A stretch of DNA of 64,000 bases from Mycolicibacterium madagascariense (GCF_010729665.1 NZ_AP022610.1:4774001-4838000); one strand, 5' to 3'. Positions 16,903 through 26,252 are shown, numbered from the stretch's first letter. Numbers and translations: made by a program. Notes: generated by a model not told the origin, from the sequence alone.

Positions 16903-18519
16903 CTAGGGTGAGTAGGCGAGTTCGCCCCGCACGTACGTGCCGAGGACGCGGACGGTGGGGAGTTCATGGGGCGGGACGTGGCGCGGATCGCGCTCCAGCC
17001 AGAGCAGGTCGGCGCTGGCGCCGACCTCCAGGCGGCCCCAGGTCCGTTCGGCGAACGCCTGCTCGGCGACGCCCGCCGTGTAGGCGGTGAGCGCCCGTTC
17101 GATGCCGAGGATCTCCTCGGGGGTCCACCCACCCTCGGGCTCGCCCTCCGGCGTGCGCCGCGAGACCCCGATCGCGATGCCGTCCAGCGGCGCCCCCGAC
17201 GACACCGGCCAGTCCGAGCCGAGGGCCAGGGGCGCACCCGAGTCGGCGAGCGTCCGCATCCGGTACTGCCGGTCCGCGCGCTCGACGCCGAGGCGCGGGA
17301 TGGTCAGCACCGTCATCAACGCATCCATCTGCGCCCACAGGGGTTGCATGCACGGAATCACGCCGAGGTTGGCGAAGCGGGCGAGGTCGGCGTCGTCGAC
17401 GAGCTGCACGTGCGCGATCACCGGGCGGCGGTCGCGCGGACCGTTGCTCTCGATCGCATGCTCGATGGCGTCGAGCGCCTGGCGGACCGCGGCGTCGCCG
17501 ATGGCGTGGATGTGGATCTGCAGGCCGAGGGCATCGACCCGGGCGGCCGCCTGCGCCAGGCTGTCGCCCTCCCACACCCGCATGCCGTGCTCGTGAAGTC
17601 CCGAGCAGTATGGCGCCAGCAGCGCACCCGTCTCGTTCTCCACGACGCCGTCGGCGAAGAACTTCACGGTGTTGGCGGTCAGGAAGGGTGAGCCGAGTTC
17701 GTCGACCCGGCGGTGCGCCTCGGCGAACCCGTCCAGCTGCGAGTCGAAGTGCCGCGGATCGGCGTACTGGGCCAGGTTGAACCTGATGCGCAGTGCTCCC
17801 CGTCGGGCGGCTTCGAGGTAGGTGTCGACGTCACCGGGCTCGACCCAGGCGTCCTGCACCCACGTCACGCCCCTGGCCAGGTAGTAGTCGGCGGCGGTGC
17901 CGAGTGCGGCGATCCGGGTGTCCTCGTCGCGGGGTGGCACCACGGCCGTCACCAGGTCGACGGCACCCCACTCCCGCAGTGTGCCGAGCACCGAACCGTC
18001 GGCGCGGTGCGGGATCTCACCGAGCACCGGATCGGGGGTGTCGGCGGTGATGCCCGCGCGTTCGAGGGCGACCGAATTGACCCACATCGTGTGGTAGTCC
18101 CAGGCGCGCAGGGCGACCGGCCGGTCGGGCACGGCCTCGTCCAGCCAGCGCGCGTCGAAGAGGCCGCCCTCGGCGAGGCTGCCGTCGTAGGACGCGCCGA
18201 CGATCCACTCCTCGTCGGGGTTCGCCTCGGCGTACTTGCGCACCTCGGCGACGATCTCCTCGACCGAACTGCACGGCCGTACCGCCGGTCCGACGAACTC
18301 GAGCCCGCCGAGCAGCGGGTGGGCGTGACCGTCGCCGAACGACGGCATCAGGAAGCCGCCGCCGAGATCGACCTCGACGGTGTCGGCGTGCTCGGCTGCC
18401 GACGCCAGGGCAGCGTCGCCGACGGCCGCGATGACGTCACCCTCGACGAGAAGTGCGCCGACCGTTGCCCCCGAGCTACCCATCCACACGGTTCCGTCGT
18501 GAAACAGCGTTCTCGCCAC
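16903..18519 (-). CDS. Amidohydrolase family 3 protein (YtcJ-like)
   Basis: The 538-residue metal-dependent hydrolase has the HxH motif in FGDGHAHPLLGG (about 60-70), a later IHIHAIGDAA segment with metal-binding His, and ALGSDWPVSSGAP with the catalytic Asp. The start is a GTG at 18519 behind AAGGTG. Family members hydrolyse amides, imides or formamides, and the linked permease suggests a nitrogen-containing substrate. The 84-base spacer to the divergent flavoprotein gene holds the SigK-like promoter. Confidence 0.88.
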   Translation of the reverse strand: MARTLFHDGTVWMGSSGATVGALLVEGDVIAAVGDAALASAAEHADTVEVDLGGGFLMPSFGDGHAHPLLGGLEFVGPAVRPCSSVEEIVAEVRKYAEANPDEEWIVGASYDGSLAEGGLFDARWLDEAVPDRPVALRAWDYHTMWVNSVALERAGITADTPDPVLGEIPHRADGSVLGTLREWGAVDLVTAVVPPRDEDTRIAALGTAADYYLARGVTWVQDAWVEPGDVDTYLEAARRGALRIRFNLAQYADPRHFDSQLDGFAEAHRRVDELGSPFLTANTVKFFADGVVENETGALLAPYCSGLHEHGMRVWEGDSLAQAAARVDALGLQIHIHAIGDAAVRQALDAIEHAIESNGPRDRRPVIAHVQLVDDADLARFANLGVIPCMQPLWAQMDALMTVLTIPRLGVERADRQYRMRTLADSGAPLALGSDWPVSSGAPLDGIAIGVSRRTPEGEPEGGWTPEEILGIERALTAYTAGVAEQAFAERTWGRLEVGASADLLWLERDPRHVPPHELPTVRVLGTYVRGELAYSP

Positions 18520-18578
18520 GGGTTGGCACCTTACGCGGGGTCCGCTACGACGCAATGCGTAACCGGAGCAAAAGACAC

Positions 18579-18605
18579 CCATCCGTCGTCCCGGCAGCAT
18601 CGAAT
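18579..18605 (+). promoter_or_regulatory. SigK-like promoter of the sigK operon
   Basis: CCATCC at 18579-18584 and TCGAAT at 18600-18605 resemble the SigK -35 (CCATCC) and -10 (CCGAAT) hexamers, with a 15-base spacer, slightly short. The -10 overlaps the ATG at 18604, so transcription would begin near 18612-18613, at the in-frame GTG 18613. Autocontrol of the operon by SigK is known for other mycobacteria; here it is inferred. Confidence 0.6.
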
Positions 18606-19911
18606 GCCTGTCGTGCAACGTGATGTGCTCAGCGGACGGTCCGTCGCCGTCGTCGGCAGTGGCGTTGCGGGCCTGGTGGCGGCCTACGTCCTGTCGGCCC
18701 GAAACCGGGTGACGCTCTACGAGGCCGACGACCGGCTCGGCGGCCACGCCCACACCCACGTCCTCGACCGCGGCGACGGCCGCGTCGTCGCCGTCGACTC
18801 CGCGTTCCTGGTGCACAACGACCGGACCTATCCGACGCTGTGCCGGCTGTTCGCCGAGCTGGGCATCGCCACCCTCGAGACGGACATGTCGATGTCCGTC
18901 CGCGACGACCGAATCGGCCTCGAGTACGCCGGCGCCAGGGGCATCGGCGGACTGTTCCCCGCGCCGACCAACCTCGTGCGTCCGCGCTATCTGCGAATGC
19001 TGTTGGACGTCAAGCGGTTTCACCGTGAGGCGACGCGACTGCTCGACGGCCAGGACGACGACGAGACACTCGACGCCTTCCTGGCGCGGCTCGCCTTCTC
19101 GCCGTACTTCGTGGAGCACTTCATGACCCCGCTCGTCGCCGCCGTGTGGTCGTGCGCCCCCGCCGACGCGCTGGCCTACCCCGCGCGGTACCTGTTCGTC
19201 TTCCTTCGACACCACGGCATGCTGTCGGTGTTCGGTTCGCCGACGTGGCGGACGGTGGCGGGCGGATCGGCGACCTACGTCCACGCCATCGCGCAGCGGA
19301 TCGACGAGATCGCGGTGGCGACGCCGGTGCGCGCCGTGCGGCGGACGTCCGACGGCGTGGAGGTCACCGCCGCCGCCGCCACCCCGAGGCACTTCGACGC
19401 CGCCGTCGTCGCGACCCATCCCGATCAGGCGCTGCAGATGCTCACCGAGCCGACCGCCGCCCAGCGGGCCGTCCTCGGCGCCATCACCTACTCCACCAAC
19501 CACGCTCAGCTCCACACCGACGAGTCGGTGCTGCCGCGACGGACTCGCGCCCGCGCGTCCTGGAACTACCTGGCGGCACCGGATGCCGACGGGGTCGTGG
19601 TGACCTACGACGTCAGCCGGCTGATGCGATTGCCGGGGCCCGAGCGCTTCCTGGTCACCCTCGGTGGCCGCGACCGCGTCGACCCCGCCTCGGTCATCGC
19701 CGAGATGACCTACCAACACCCGCTCTACACCCGCGCGTCCGTGGCCGCCCAACGGCTCTTGCCGACCATCGACGACGACCGGCTCGCCTTCGCCGGCGCC
19801 TATCACGGCTGGGGTTTCCACGAGGACGGTGCCGCGTCGGGCGTGCGCGCCGCGCAACGGCTCGGTGCGGCGTGGACCGCCGCTTCCCGTCAGGCGCAGG
19901 TGTCATGCTGA
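18604..19911 (+). CDS. FAD-dependent amine-oxidase-like oxidoreductase (Rv0449c-like)
   Basis: The 435-residue flavoprotein has a dinucleotide motif VVGSGVAGLVAAYVLSA at about 14-30 and LYEADDRLGGHAHTH, which contacts FAD. It is the first gene of the sigK operon. The ATG at 18604 lies inside a SigK-like -10, so the true start may be GTG 18613 or GTG 18625 (still upstream of the FAD motif). Homologues accompany fatty-acid methyltransferases and DUF1365 proteins in many bacteria, which points to lipid modification, possibly reduction of a methylene intermediate. Confidence 0.88.
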   Translation: MPVVQRDVLSGRSVAVVGSGVAGLVAAYVLSARNRVTLYEADDRLGGHAHTHVLDRGDGRVVAVDSAFLVHNDRTYPTLCRLFAELGIATLETDMSMSVRDDRIGLEYAGARGIGGLFPAPTNLVRPRYLRMLLDVKRFHREATRLLDGQDDDETLDAFLARLAFSPYFVEHFMTPLVAAVWSCAPADALAYPARYLFVFLRHHGMLSVFGSPTWRTVAGGSATYVHAIAQRIDEIAVATPVRAVRRTSDGVEVTAAAATPRHFDAAVVATHPDQALQMLTEPTAAQRAVLGAITYSTNHAQLHTDESVLPRRTRARASWNYLAAPDADGVVVTYDVSRLMRLPGPERFLVTLGGRDRVDPASVIAEMTYQHPLYTRASVAAQRLLPTIDDDRLAFAGAYHGWGFHEDGAASGVRAAQRLGAAWTAASRQAQVSC

Positions 19912-20645
19912 CCGCCCTGTATCGCACGCGTGTCACGCACATGCGGCGGGCACCGGTGCGGCACTACTTCGAGCAGCGCGGCTACAGCTGGTACGTCGAC
20001 CTCGACGACCTGCCGACGCTGCCGCGGTGGTTACAGCCCTTCGCGAGATTCGAAGCTATTGATCACCTTTCACCCACCGGCACCGACGACGACTCGCTGC
20101 GGGCCAGGGTCGACCACTACCTCGCCGGGCACGGCATCGCGCTGCCCGGCGGCACCGTCACTGCGCTGCTTCAGGCCCGGGTCCTCGGGTACGTGTTCAA
20201 TCCACTCACCGTCTTCTGGTGTCACGACGCACAGGGCGTGCTGCGCCACGTCATCGCCGAGGTCCACAACACCTACGGCGGCAGGCACGCCTACCTGCTT
20301 CCGCCGACGGGCGGTCGGCCCGCCGCCGTGAAGAAGGCGCTCTACGTCTCGCCGTTCAACGACGTCGACGGCTACTACCTGGTGCGGGTGCCCAAACCCG
20401 GTGTCGCACTGGACATGACGATCTCGCTGCACCGCGAGAACAAGCCGGCGTTCGTCGCCACCATGCAGGGCGTGCGGCGCAAGCCCTCCACCCTGAACAT
20501 CCTGCGGCTGCAGCTGAGTTCGCCGCTGGCTCCGCTGTCCGGCGCGATGTGGATCCGCATTCAGGGCATCACGCTGTGGGCGCGACGCGTGCCCGTCGTT
20601 CCCCGCACGCCGTCGGTCGAGCGCGAAAGGGTCGATCAACTGTGA
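19905..20645 (+). CDS. DUF1365 protein (Rv0448c-like)
   Basis: The 246-residue protein starts at the ATG 19905, overlapping the flavoprotein stop by seven bases. Family features include VLGYVFNPLTVFWCHD, HNTYGGRHAYLL and KALYVSPFNDVDGYY. It has no membrane segment that is clear. DUF1365 genes nearly always lie between a flavoprotein and a cyclopropane-synthase-like gene, as here, but the biochemical role is unknown. Confidence 0.9.
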   Translation: MLTALYRTRVTHMRRAPVRHYFEQRGYSWYVDLDDLPTLPRWLQPFARFEAIDHLSPTGTDDDSLRARVDHYLAGHGIALPGGTVTALLQARVLGYVFNPLTVFWCHDAQGVLRHVIAEVHNTYGGRHAYLLPPTGGRPAAVKKALYVSPFNDVDGYYLVRVPKPGVALDMTISLHRENKPAFVATMQGVRRKPSTLNILRLQLSSPLAPLSGAMWIRIQGITLWARRVPVVPRTPSVERERVDQL

Positions 20646-21913
20646 CGATCAACGCCACCGGAAGCGTTACCGCCGCGGTGGATTCGACCCTCTGGCCGTC
20701 GGTCGCACGCGTTCCGCGCGGGCCCCTCAGCATCGCGACCGCCAGAGTGGCCGAGTCCTTCCTGCGGCGCGCGGCCGCGAGACTGCCGCTGCGCCTGCGC
20801 TATCCGGACGGCACCGTGGTCGGCGCCGCCGATCCCACCCTGCCGACGATGGACGTCCACCGGCCCGCCGCGCTGTTCCGGCGCGTGGGCAGGTCGGGGC
20901 TGATCGGGTTCGGCGAGTCCTACATGGCCGGCGAATGGGGTTCCGACGACCTGGCGGGACTGCTCACCGTCTTCGCCGACTCGATGGCCGACCTCGTTCC
21001 CCCTGCGCTGCAATGGCTTCGGCCGCTGGCGGTCGTGCGACACCCGCGGACGATGGTCAACAGCCTGACGCAGGCCAGGGACAACGTGGCCGAGCACTAC
21101 GACCTGTCCAACGACCTCTTCGCTCAGTTCCTCGACGCCAGCATGACCTACTCCAGCGCGCTGTTCGAAGATGCCCAACCCGGGTGGTCGGCACTCGAGG
21201 ACGCCCAGCATCGCAAGATCGACCGACTGCTCGACGCGGCGCGGGTCGGTCCCGGCTGCCGCGTCCTCGAAATCGGCACGGGCTGGGGCGAACTGTGCAT
21301 CCGCGCCGCCGCCCGCGGGGCGCAGATCGACTCCATCACGCTCTCGGCCCAGCAGCAGCACCTCGCTCGCGAGCGGGTCGCGGCCGCGGGGCTGTCGGCG
21401 GCGGTGAACGTCGAGCTCAAGGACTATCGCGAGGTCGAGGGACGCTACGACGCCGTCGTCTCGGTCGAGATGGTCGAGGCCGTCGGATACCGCTTCTGGC
21501 CCACCTACTTTCACACCCTGGACCGGCTGGTGTCCCCCGGCGGTCGGGTCGCGATCCAGGCCATCACGATGCCCCACGATCGAATGCTGCGGTCCCGCAA
21601 CACCTATACGTGGATCCAGAAGTACATCTTCCCCGGCGGGATGATCCCGTCGGTGGAGGCGATCGTCGGCGTGACCGAGCGCGAGACGCGACTGCGCACC
21701 GTCGGCATGCTGTCGCTGCGACCGCACTACGCGGAGACGCTGCGGCTGTGGCGCGAGCGCTTCGTCGCCAACCGAGACGCGGTGTCGGCGTTGGGGTTCG
21801 ACGCCGTGTTCCAGCGGATGTGGGAGTTGTACCTGGCCTACTCCGAGGCCGGCTTCCGCTCGGGCTACCTCGACGTGTACCAGTGGACCTTCGCCCCGAC
21901 GGGTGCCTCGTGA
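20642..21913 (+). CDS. ufaA1: SAM-dependent fatty-acid methyltransferase (UfaA1-like)
   Basis: The 423-residue enzyme of the cyclopropane fatty acid synthase family shows EHYDLSNDLFAQFLDASMTY (substrate/bicarbonate region), SAM motif VLEIGTGWGELC and SLEMVEAVG-like SVEMVEAVG. The GTG at 20642 overlaps the preceding TGA. It acts on unsaturated acyl chains of phospholipids, adding a methylene or methyl group; UfaA1 of M. tuberculosis has been linked to tuberculostearic acid. The flavoprotein in the operon could supply the reduction step. Confidence 0.9.
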   Translation: MTINATGSVTAAVDSTLWPSVARVPRGPLSIATARVAESFLRRAAARLPLRLRYPDGTVVGAADPTLPTMDVHRPAALFRRVGRSGLIGFGESYMAGEWGSDDLAGLLTVFADSMADLVPPALQWLRPLAVVRHPRTMVNSLTQARDNVAEHYDLSNDLFAQFLDASMTYSSALFEDAQPGWSALEDAQHRKIDRLLDAARVGPGCRVLEIGTGWGELCIRAAARGAQIDSITLSAQQQHLARERVAAAGLSAAVNVELKDYREVEGRYDAVVSVEMVEAVGYRFWPTYFHTLDRLVSPGGRVAIQAITMPHDRMLRSRNTYTWIQKYIFPGGMIPSVEAIVGVTERETRLRTVGMLSLRPHYAETLRLWRERFVANRDAVSALGFDAVFQRMWELYLAYSEAGFRSGYLDVYQWTFAPTGAS

Positions 21914-22695
21914 ACGTCGTCGCCGTCTCGGTCGCCGCGTTGGTCGGCCTGCTCGTCGTCTACGGGGCCACCTTCCTCGTCGGGCGTCGCATCGGCCGTT
22001 ACAACGTCGTCGACGTGACGTGGGGCGCCGGCTTCGTCGTGGTCGCGGCGATAGCGGCGATCATCGGTTCCGGCGATCTGACCCGTCGGCTCCTGCTGCT
22101 GGTGCTGGTCGCCGTCTGGGGACTGCGGCTGGCCTGGCACATGGTCGGCAAATCGGCGGGCAAGGGCGAGGATCCGCGGTACGACGAGCTGCTGCACGGC
22201 GACTTCTCGGCCGCCAACGTCCTGCGCAAGATCTTCCTGACCCAGGCGGCCGCCGCGTGGTTCATCTCGCTGCCGCTGCAGCTGTCGGCCGCGCTGGGCC
22301 CGACCCCGCGCGGGCTGCTGCCGGTGTTGGTGCTGGGGATCGCCGCGTGGGCGCTCGGCGTCGCCTTCGAGGCCGTGGGCGACCACCAGCTGCGGGCGTT
22401 CAAGGGCGATCCCGCCAACCGGGGCAAGGTCATGGACCGCGGCCTGTGGGCGTGGACCCGCCACCCCAACTACTTTGGCGATGCGGCGGTGTGGTGGGGC
22501 CTCTGGCTGATCACCCTCGCCGCGTGGTGGTCGCTGGCGACCGTGCTGTCGCCGGTCGTGATGACCTACTTCCTGGTGTACGCCACCGGGGCCCGCCTCA
22601 CCGAGCGCATCATGGCCGACCGGCCGGGTTTTCGCGAATACTGCGCTCGCACATCGTTTTTCGTGCCCAGGCCGCCCAGATCGTCAAAATTGTGA
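21910..22695 (+). CDS. DUF1295 membrane protein, isoprenylcysteine methyltransferase/steroid reductase-like
   Basis: The 261-residue protein has about six to seven membrane helices. The C-terminal signature DRGLWAWTRHPNYFGDAAVW is the RHPNYxG motif shared by DUF1295, steroid 5-alpha-reductase and ICMT-like proteins. The start is a GTG overlapping the methyltransferase stop. It belongs to the sigK operon and is expected to modify a membrane lipid, with a reductase role the simplest guess. Confidence 0.88.
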   Translation: MNVVAVSVAALVGLLVVYGATFLVGRRIGRYNVVDVTWGAGFVVVAAIAAIIGSGDLTRRLLLLVLVAVWGLRLAWHMVGKSAGKGEDPRYDELLHGDFSAANVLRKIFLTQAAAAWFISLPLQLSAALGPTPRGLLPVLVLGIAAWALGVAFEAVGDHQLRAFKGDPANRGKVMDRGLWAWTRHPNYFGDAAVWWGLWLITLAAWWSLATVLSPVVMTYFLVYATGARLTERIMADRPGFREYCARTSFFVPRPPRSSKL

Positions 22696-23273
22696 CTACC
22701 CTCGAATTCGCCAGTACACTACGCGGCGTGACGGCCGACCTCGACGCATTGCTTCGTCGGGTCGCACAGCAGGACGTCGAAGCGTTTGCCAGCTTCTACG
22801 ACGACACCCGCGCCAGGGTGTACGGCCTGGTGTTGCGGGTGCTCCGCGATCCCGGCTACAGCGAAGAGACCACGCAGGACGTCTACCTGCAGGTTTGGCG
22901 CACGGCGGCGTCGTACAACCCCGCTGCGGGCACTCCCCTGGCCTGGCTGATGACGCTCGCCCACCGCCGAGCCGTCGACCGGGTGCGCTCCGAGCAATCG
23001 GCGAGTCAGCGCGATTCCCGGTACGGCGCGGCCAACGTCGACCTGCCCGCCGACCGCGTGGCGGAGACCGTCGTGCAACGCGATGAACAGCGACAGGTGC
23101 TGGCCTGCCTGGAATCGCTGACCGACCCGCAGCGGGAGGCCATCCAACTGGCCTATTACGAAGGCCTGACCTATGTGCAGGTTTCCGAGCGTTTGTCGGC
23201 AAACCTTGCCACCATTAAGTCACGCATGCGAGATGGCATCCGTGGTTTGCGCAAGTGTCTGGGGGTTCCGTGA
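22692..23273 (+). CDS. sigK: ECF sigma factor SigK
   Basis: The 193-residue sigma factor has region 2 (DPGYSEETTQDVYLQVW) and region 4 with the recognition helix LSANLATIKSRMRDGI. Sequence and place match Rv0445c. GTG 22692 overlaps the DUF1295 stop (GTGA); GTG 22728 would remove 12 residues and leave a start three residues before DLDALL, so the start is uncertain. Its activity is held back by the membrane anti-sigma factor encoded next. Confidence 0.92.
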   Translation: MTTLEFASTLRGVTADLDALLRRVAQQDVEAFASFYDDTRARVYGLVLRVLRDPGYSEETTQDVYLQVWRTAASYNPAAGTPLAWLMTLAHRRAVDRVRSEQSASQRDSRYGAANVDLPADRVAETVVQRDEQRQVLACLESLTDPQREAIQLAYYEGLTYVQVSERLSANLATIKSRMRDGIRGLRKCLGVP

Positions 23274-23998
23274 CCGAGCCAACCGGAAGAGACGGTTCCG
23301 GCGATCTGATGGTCCTGGCCACGCCATACGCGCTGCACGCGATGCCGCAGTCGGAGCTCGACGACGTCGACCGTCAGCTGGCCACCGCTCCCGCACCGGT
23401 GGCGCTCGCCTTCGCCGACGAGGTCCGCGCGGTGCGCGAGGCGATGGCGCTGGTGTCCGCGTCGACGGCGCAGGAGCCGCCGGCGCATCTGCGCGGTCGG
23501 TTGCTGGCCGTCCTGGAGAACGACGGTGACGTCGTCACGCTGCACCCCAGATCGACCAGGTGGCGGACCGCGATCCTGGCCGCCGCGGCGGCGGTCGCGA
23601 TCGGACTGGCGACGTTCGGCATCGGATACGCCGTGCGGCCCGCGCCCACGTCGACTCAGGCCGAGCAGATCTTCGCCGCCCGCGACGTCAAGACCGTGTC
23701 CGGTGACATCCCCACCGGAGGCACGGCGACTGTCGTGTTCTCCCATGCCCGCAACGCGGGAGTGCTGGTGATGAACGACGTCGCTCCGCCGAAACCGGGC
23801 ACCGTCTACCAGATGTGGCTGGTCGACAAGAACGGTCCGAAGTCGGCCGGCATCATGGACGCCGCGGCGGTCTCCCCGTCGACGACCGCGGTGCTGCCCA
23901 ACCTCGGCGACTCCACGACGCTGGCCTTCACGGTCGAGCCGAAGGGCGGTTCGACGGCGCCGACCAGCCCGGTGTTCGCCGCGTTGCCGCTGGTCTGA
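23270..23998 (+). CDS. rskA: Anti-sigma-K factor RskA
   Basis: The 242-residue protein has a cytoplasmic N-terminal domain that binds SigK (about 1-95), one membrane helix (about 104-122) and an extracytoplasmic domain with the RskA signature KPGTVYQMWLVDKNGP. The GTG at 23270 overlaps the sigK TGA. In M. tuberculosis regulated proteolysis of RskA frees SigK. The stop abuts that of the convergent ligase gene with no spacer. Confidence 0.93.
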   Translation: MTEPTGRDGSGDLMVLATPYALHAMPQSELDDVDRQLATAPAPVALAFADEVRAVREAMALVSASTAQEPPAHLRGRLLAVLENDGDVVTLHPRSTRWRTAILAAAAAVAIGLATFGIGYAVRPAPTSTQAEQIFAARDVKTVSGDIPTGGTATVVFSHARNAGVLVMNDVAPPKPGTVYQMWLVDKNGPKSAGIMDAAAVSPSTTAVLPNLGDSTTLAFTVEPKGGSTAPTSPVFAALPLV

Positions 23999-25114
23999 TC
24001 AGAGCCCTTCGACCGTTGCGGCGGCTGCCGCGGCGACGACGTCGCCCACCTCGCGGCGGTCGTGCCACGCCTGGCGCTGCCGTGCCGCCCCGTTGCCCTC
24101 GGTGAGGATGCGCGTCACCTCCGACCGCGCGTAGTCGTCGTCGCCGGACCGGGTCAGCGCGGGCCCGAGACGCTCGACGAATCGGTCGAGTACGACCGGG
24201 GCGGGCAGCAGACTCTGGGTGTCCGCGAGGTCGATCAGGTGGCCCTGCACACCGTCGCGGGCGGCCCGCCAGTAGGCGGCCCGCAACGCGTGCGGCGGCG
24301 GGGTCGGTACCGGCACACCGCGGTGCTCGTCCTCGACGACGGTCATGACCAGGGCGCGGACCAGCGTCGCGAACAGCACCGTCTCCGCAACCGTGGCGGG
24401 CACGTCGGCGACGCGGACCTCGACCGTCGGATAGTTGGCCGACGGTCGCACGTCCCAATAGACCATGCCGTCGTCGAGCATCGTCTCGGTCTGCAGCAGC
24501 ATCGCGACGGCGGCGTCGTACTCGGCGGCGGTCGCGAAGTGCGGTGGCGGGCCTGCCGTGGGCCATCGCGCCCACAGCACGCTGCGCCAGCTCGCATGCC
24601 CGGTGTCGGCGTTGCGGTAGATCGCCGAATTCGCCGTGATCGCCAACAGCAGGGGCAGCCAGGGCCGCAGCCGATTGCTCACCGCGACCGCCATCTCGCG
24701 GTCGTCCACCGCGACGTGCACGTGGCACCCGGAGATGCCCTGCTCGTGGGCGATCATGCCGAACCGCTCGGCGATGTTGCGGTAGCGGGGTTTGTCCGTC
24801 ACCGGGAAGTGGTGGGGCAGTACGGGCGGCAAACCCACGGCCAGTAGCCGGGCGCCTGCGGCGGTGGCGGCCTCGGCGGCCACCCGGCGCAACCGGGACA
24901 GGTCACGATGCACGTCGGCGCGCGACGACGCCACCTCCGACGTCGTCTCGACCTGACAGCTCGTCAGCTCGAGTTGCAGCTCGACGTCGCGGTCCGCGGC
25001 CTGGGCGGCGACCTCGGCGTTGAGTGGAACGGGTTCACCGGTCGCGGGATCGACGAGGAGGAATTCCTCCTCGACGCCGAACGTGGGAAGGTCCGGAGTG
25101 TCGATCCGGCCCAT
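23999..25114 (-). CDS. Glutamate-cysteine ligase-like carboxylate-amine ligase (YbdK/GCS2 type)
   Basis: The 371-residue ATP-dependent ligase of the GCS2 family shows the N-terminal FGVEEEFLLVD, SGCHVHVAV and a late TVEVRVADVPATV motif. It resembles Rv0433. YbdK proteins show weak glutamate-cysteine ligase activity, so the true substrate is uncertain. I chose ATG 25114; a GTG at 25126 would add four residues. It is convergent with rskA and divergent from the F420-type oxidoreductase gene. Confidence 0.85.
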   Translation of the reverse strand: MGRIDTPDLPTFGVEEEFLLVDPATGEPVPLNAEVAAQAADRDVELQLELTSCQVETTSEVASSRADVHRDLSRLRRVAAEAATAAGARLLAVGLPPVLPHHFPVTDKPRYRNIAERFGMIAHEQGISGCHVHVAVDDREMAVAVSNRLRPWLPLLLAITANSAIYRNADTGHASWRSVLWARWPTAGPPPHFATAAEYDAAVAMLLQTETMLDDGMVYWDVRPSANYPTVEVRVADVPATVAETVLFATLVRALVMTVVEDEHRGVPVPTPPPHALRAAYWRAARDGVQGHLIDLADTQSLLPAPVVLDRFVERLGPALTRSGDDDYARSEVTRILTEGNGAARQRQAWHDRREVGDVVAAAAAATVEGL

Positions 25115-25239
25115 CGGATGGTTCACGACGGGCCGGATCAGGGTGTCACTCCTCCTGCTGACGCGAGGGGTTCGCACAGCTCGACGAAGTCAATGCCCCC
25201 GGTGCGACGGGGCCAAACCTTCGTCGCCGAAACGACGCC

Positions 25240-25245
25240 TACCCT
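25240..25245 (+). promoter_or_regulatory. -10 hexamer TACCCT for a leaderless start
   Basis: TACCCT fits TANNNT and ends six bases before the ATG at 25252, so transcription should begin at or next to the start codon. Confidence 0.5.
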
Positions 25246-25251
25246 CGACCC

Positions 25252-26073
25252 ATGGCCAAGGATTTCCGGTTCGGGTTCGGTCTGCATGCCGCGGCGCGGC
25301 AGTCGTCGGTGCAGGAGTGGGCGCACCGCGCCGAGGAGATGGGTTACGACGTCCTGCACGTGCCGGACCATCTGGGGGCGCCCGCTCCGTTCCCCACGCT
25401 GATGACCGCCGCGGCGGCGACCGAGACGCTGCACGTCGGGACGTTCGTGTTGAACGCGGGTTTCTACAAGCCGGCCCTGCTGGCCCGCGACGTGGCCGCG
25501 ATGCGCGACCTCACCGGCGGCCGACTCGAGCTCGGTCTCGGGGCCGGCTACGTCGAGGCGGAATTCGTGGCCGCTGAGCTCCCCTTCCCGACGGCCCGCG
25601 AGCGCGTGGACCACCTGCGCCACGTGACGGAGTACCTCGCTGAGCACGTACACGACGTGCCAATCCTGATCGCCGGCAACGGCAACCGGCTGCTGACGGT
25701 CGCCGCGCAGCGCGCTCAGATCATCGGTCTCACCGGAGGTGACCCCGCCAGCGAGGGCGGCGACCCTCTCGCGGAGCGAATCTCGTTCGTGCGCAACGCC
25801 GCTGGCGATCAGTTCGACGACCTGGAACTCAACATCGCCATCACGGCGATGCCGATCGACGACTCCGGAATCCCCGACCTCTCGATCACCCGCAGGTTCC
25901 TGCCCGAGCTGACCGACGAGCAACTGCTGCGCACCCCCGGCGTGCTGTCCGGTTCGACGAGCGACATCGCCGACGAGATCCGCCGCTACCGCGACGTCTA
26001 CGGGGTCAGCTACATCATCGTCCAGCAACCGCATGCCGAGGCGTTCGCGGAGGTGATCGCGCAGCTGCGGTGA
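25252..26073 (+). CDS. LLM-class F420-dependent oxidoreductase
   Basis: The 273-residue protein is a luciferase-like monooxygenase-fold enzyme. GLGAGYVEAEFVAAELPFPT is the conserved segment of the F420-using subgroup (TIGR03621-like), and VPDHLG near residue 38 is typical of the fold. The cofactor is inferred from the subgroup, and the substrate is unknown. Its stop abuts the stop of the convergent CsbD gene. Confidence 0.87.
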   Translation: MAKDFRFGFGLHAAARQSSVQEWAHRAEEMGYDVLHVPDHLGAPAPFPTLMTAAAATETLHVGTFVLNAGFYKPALLARDVAAMRDLTGGRLELGLGAGYVEAEFVAAELPFPTARERVDHLRHVTEYLAEHVHDVPILIAGNGNRLLTVAAQRAQIIGLTGGDPASEGGDPLAERISFVRNAAGDQFDDLELNIAITAMPIDDSGIPDLSITRRFLPELTDEQLLRTPGVLSGSTSDIADEIRRYRDVYGVSYIIVQQPHAEAFAEVIAQLR

Positions 26074-26252
26074 CTACCGTCCGCGCAGGGCGTCCTTGAC
26101 GCGCTCGCCCGACATCTTGACCCGGGCCTTCACCTGGTCGACCTTGCCCTCGCTGCGGAGGCGGTCGTTGCCGGTGATCTCGCCGAGATTCTCCTTGACG
26201 CGCCCCGCGCGAGGCGGTCGACGGTGTGCTTGGCCTTCTTCGAGGTACTCAT
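26074..26252 (-). pseudogene. CsbD-family stress protein gene with a frameshift
   Basis: From the ATG at 26252 the frame reads MSTSKKAKHTVDRLA, the standard CsbD start, and then runs off. In the next frame the sequence continues GRVKENLGEITGNDRLRSEG to the stop at 26074. The two join if two bases (CG) are removed from CGCGCGGGG near 26201-26212, giving 58 residues, the usual CsbD length. The alternative 70-residue frame begins with an unrelated N-terminus. The shift is either a real two-base insertion or a sequencing error in a GC run. Confidence 0.8.

Noticed and set aside
16903..19857. A 984-codon open frame ending in the amidohydrolase
   Set aside because: The N-terminal part is antisense to the flavoprotein gene; the enzyme begins at GTG 18519.
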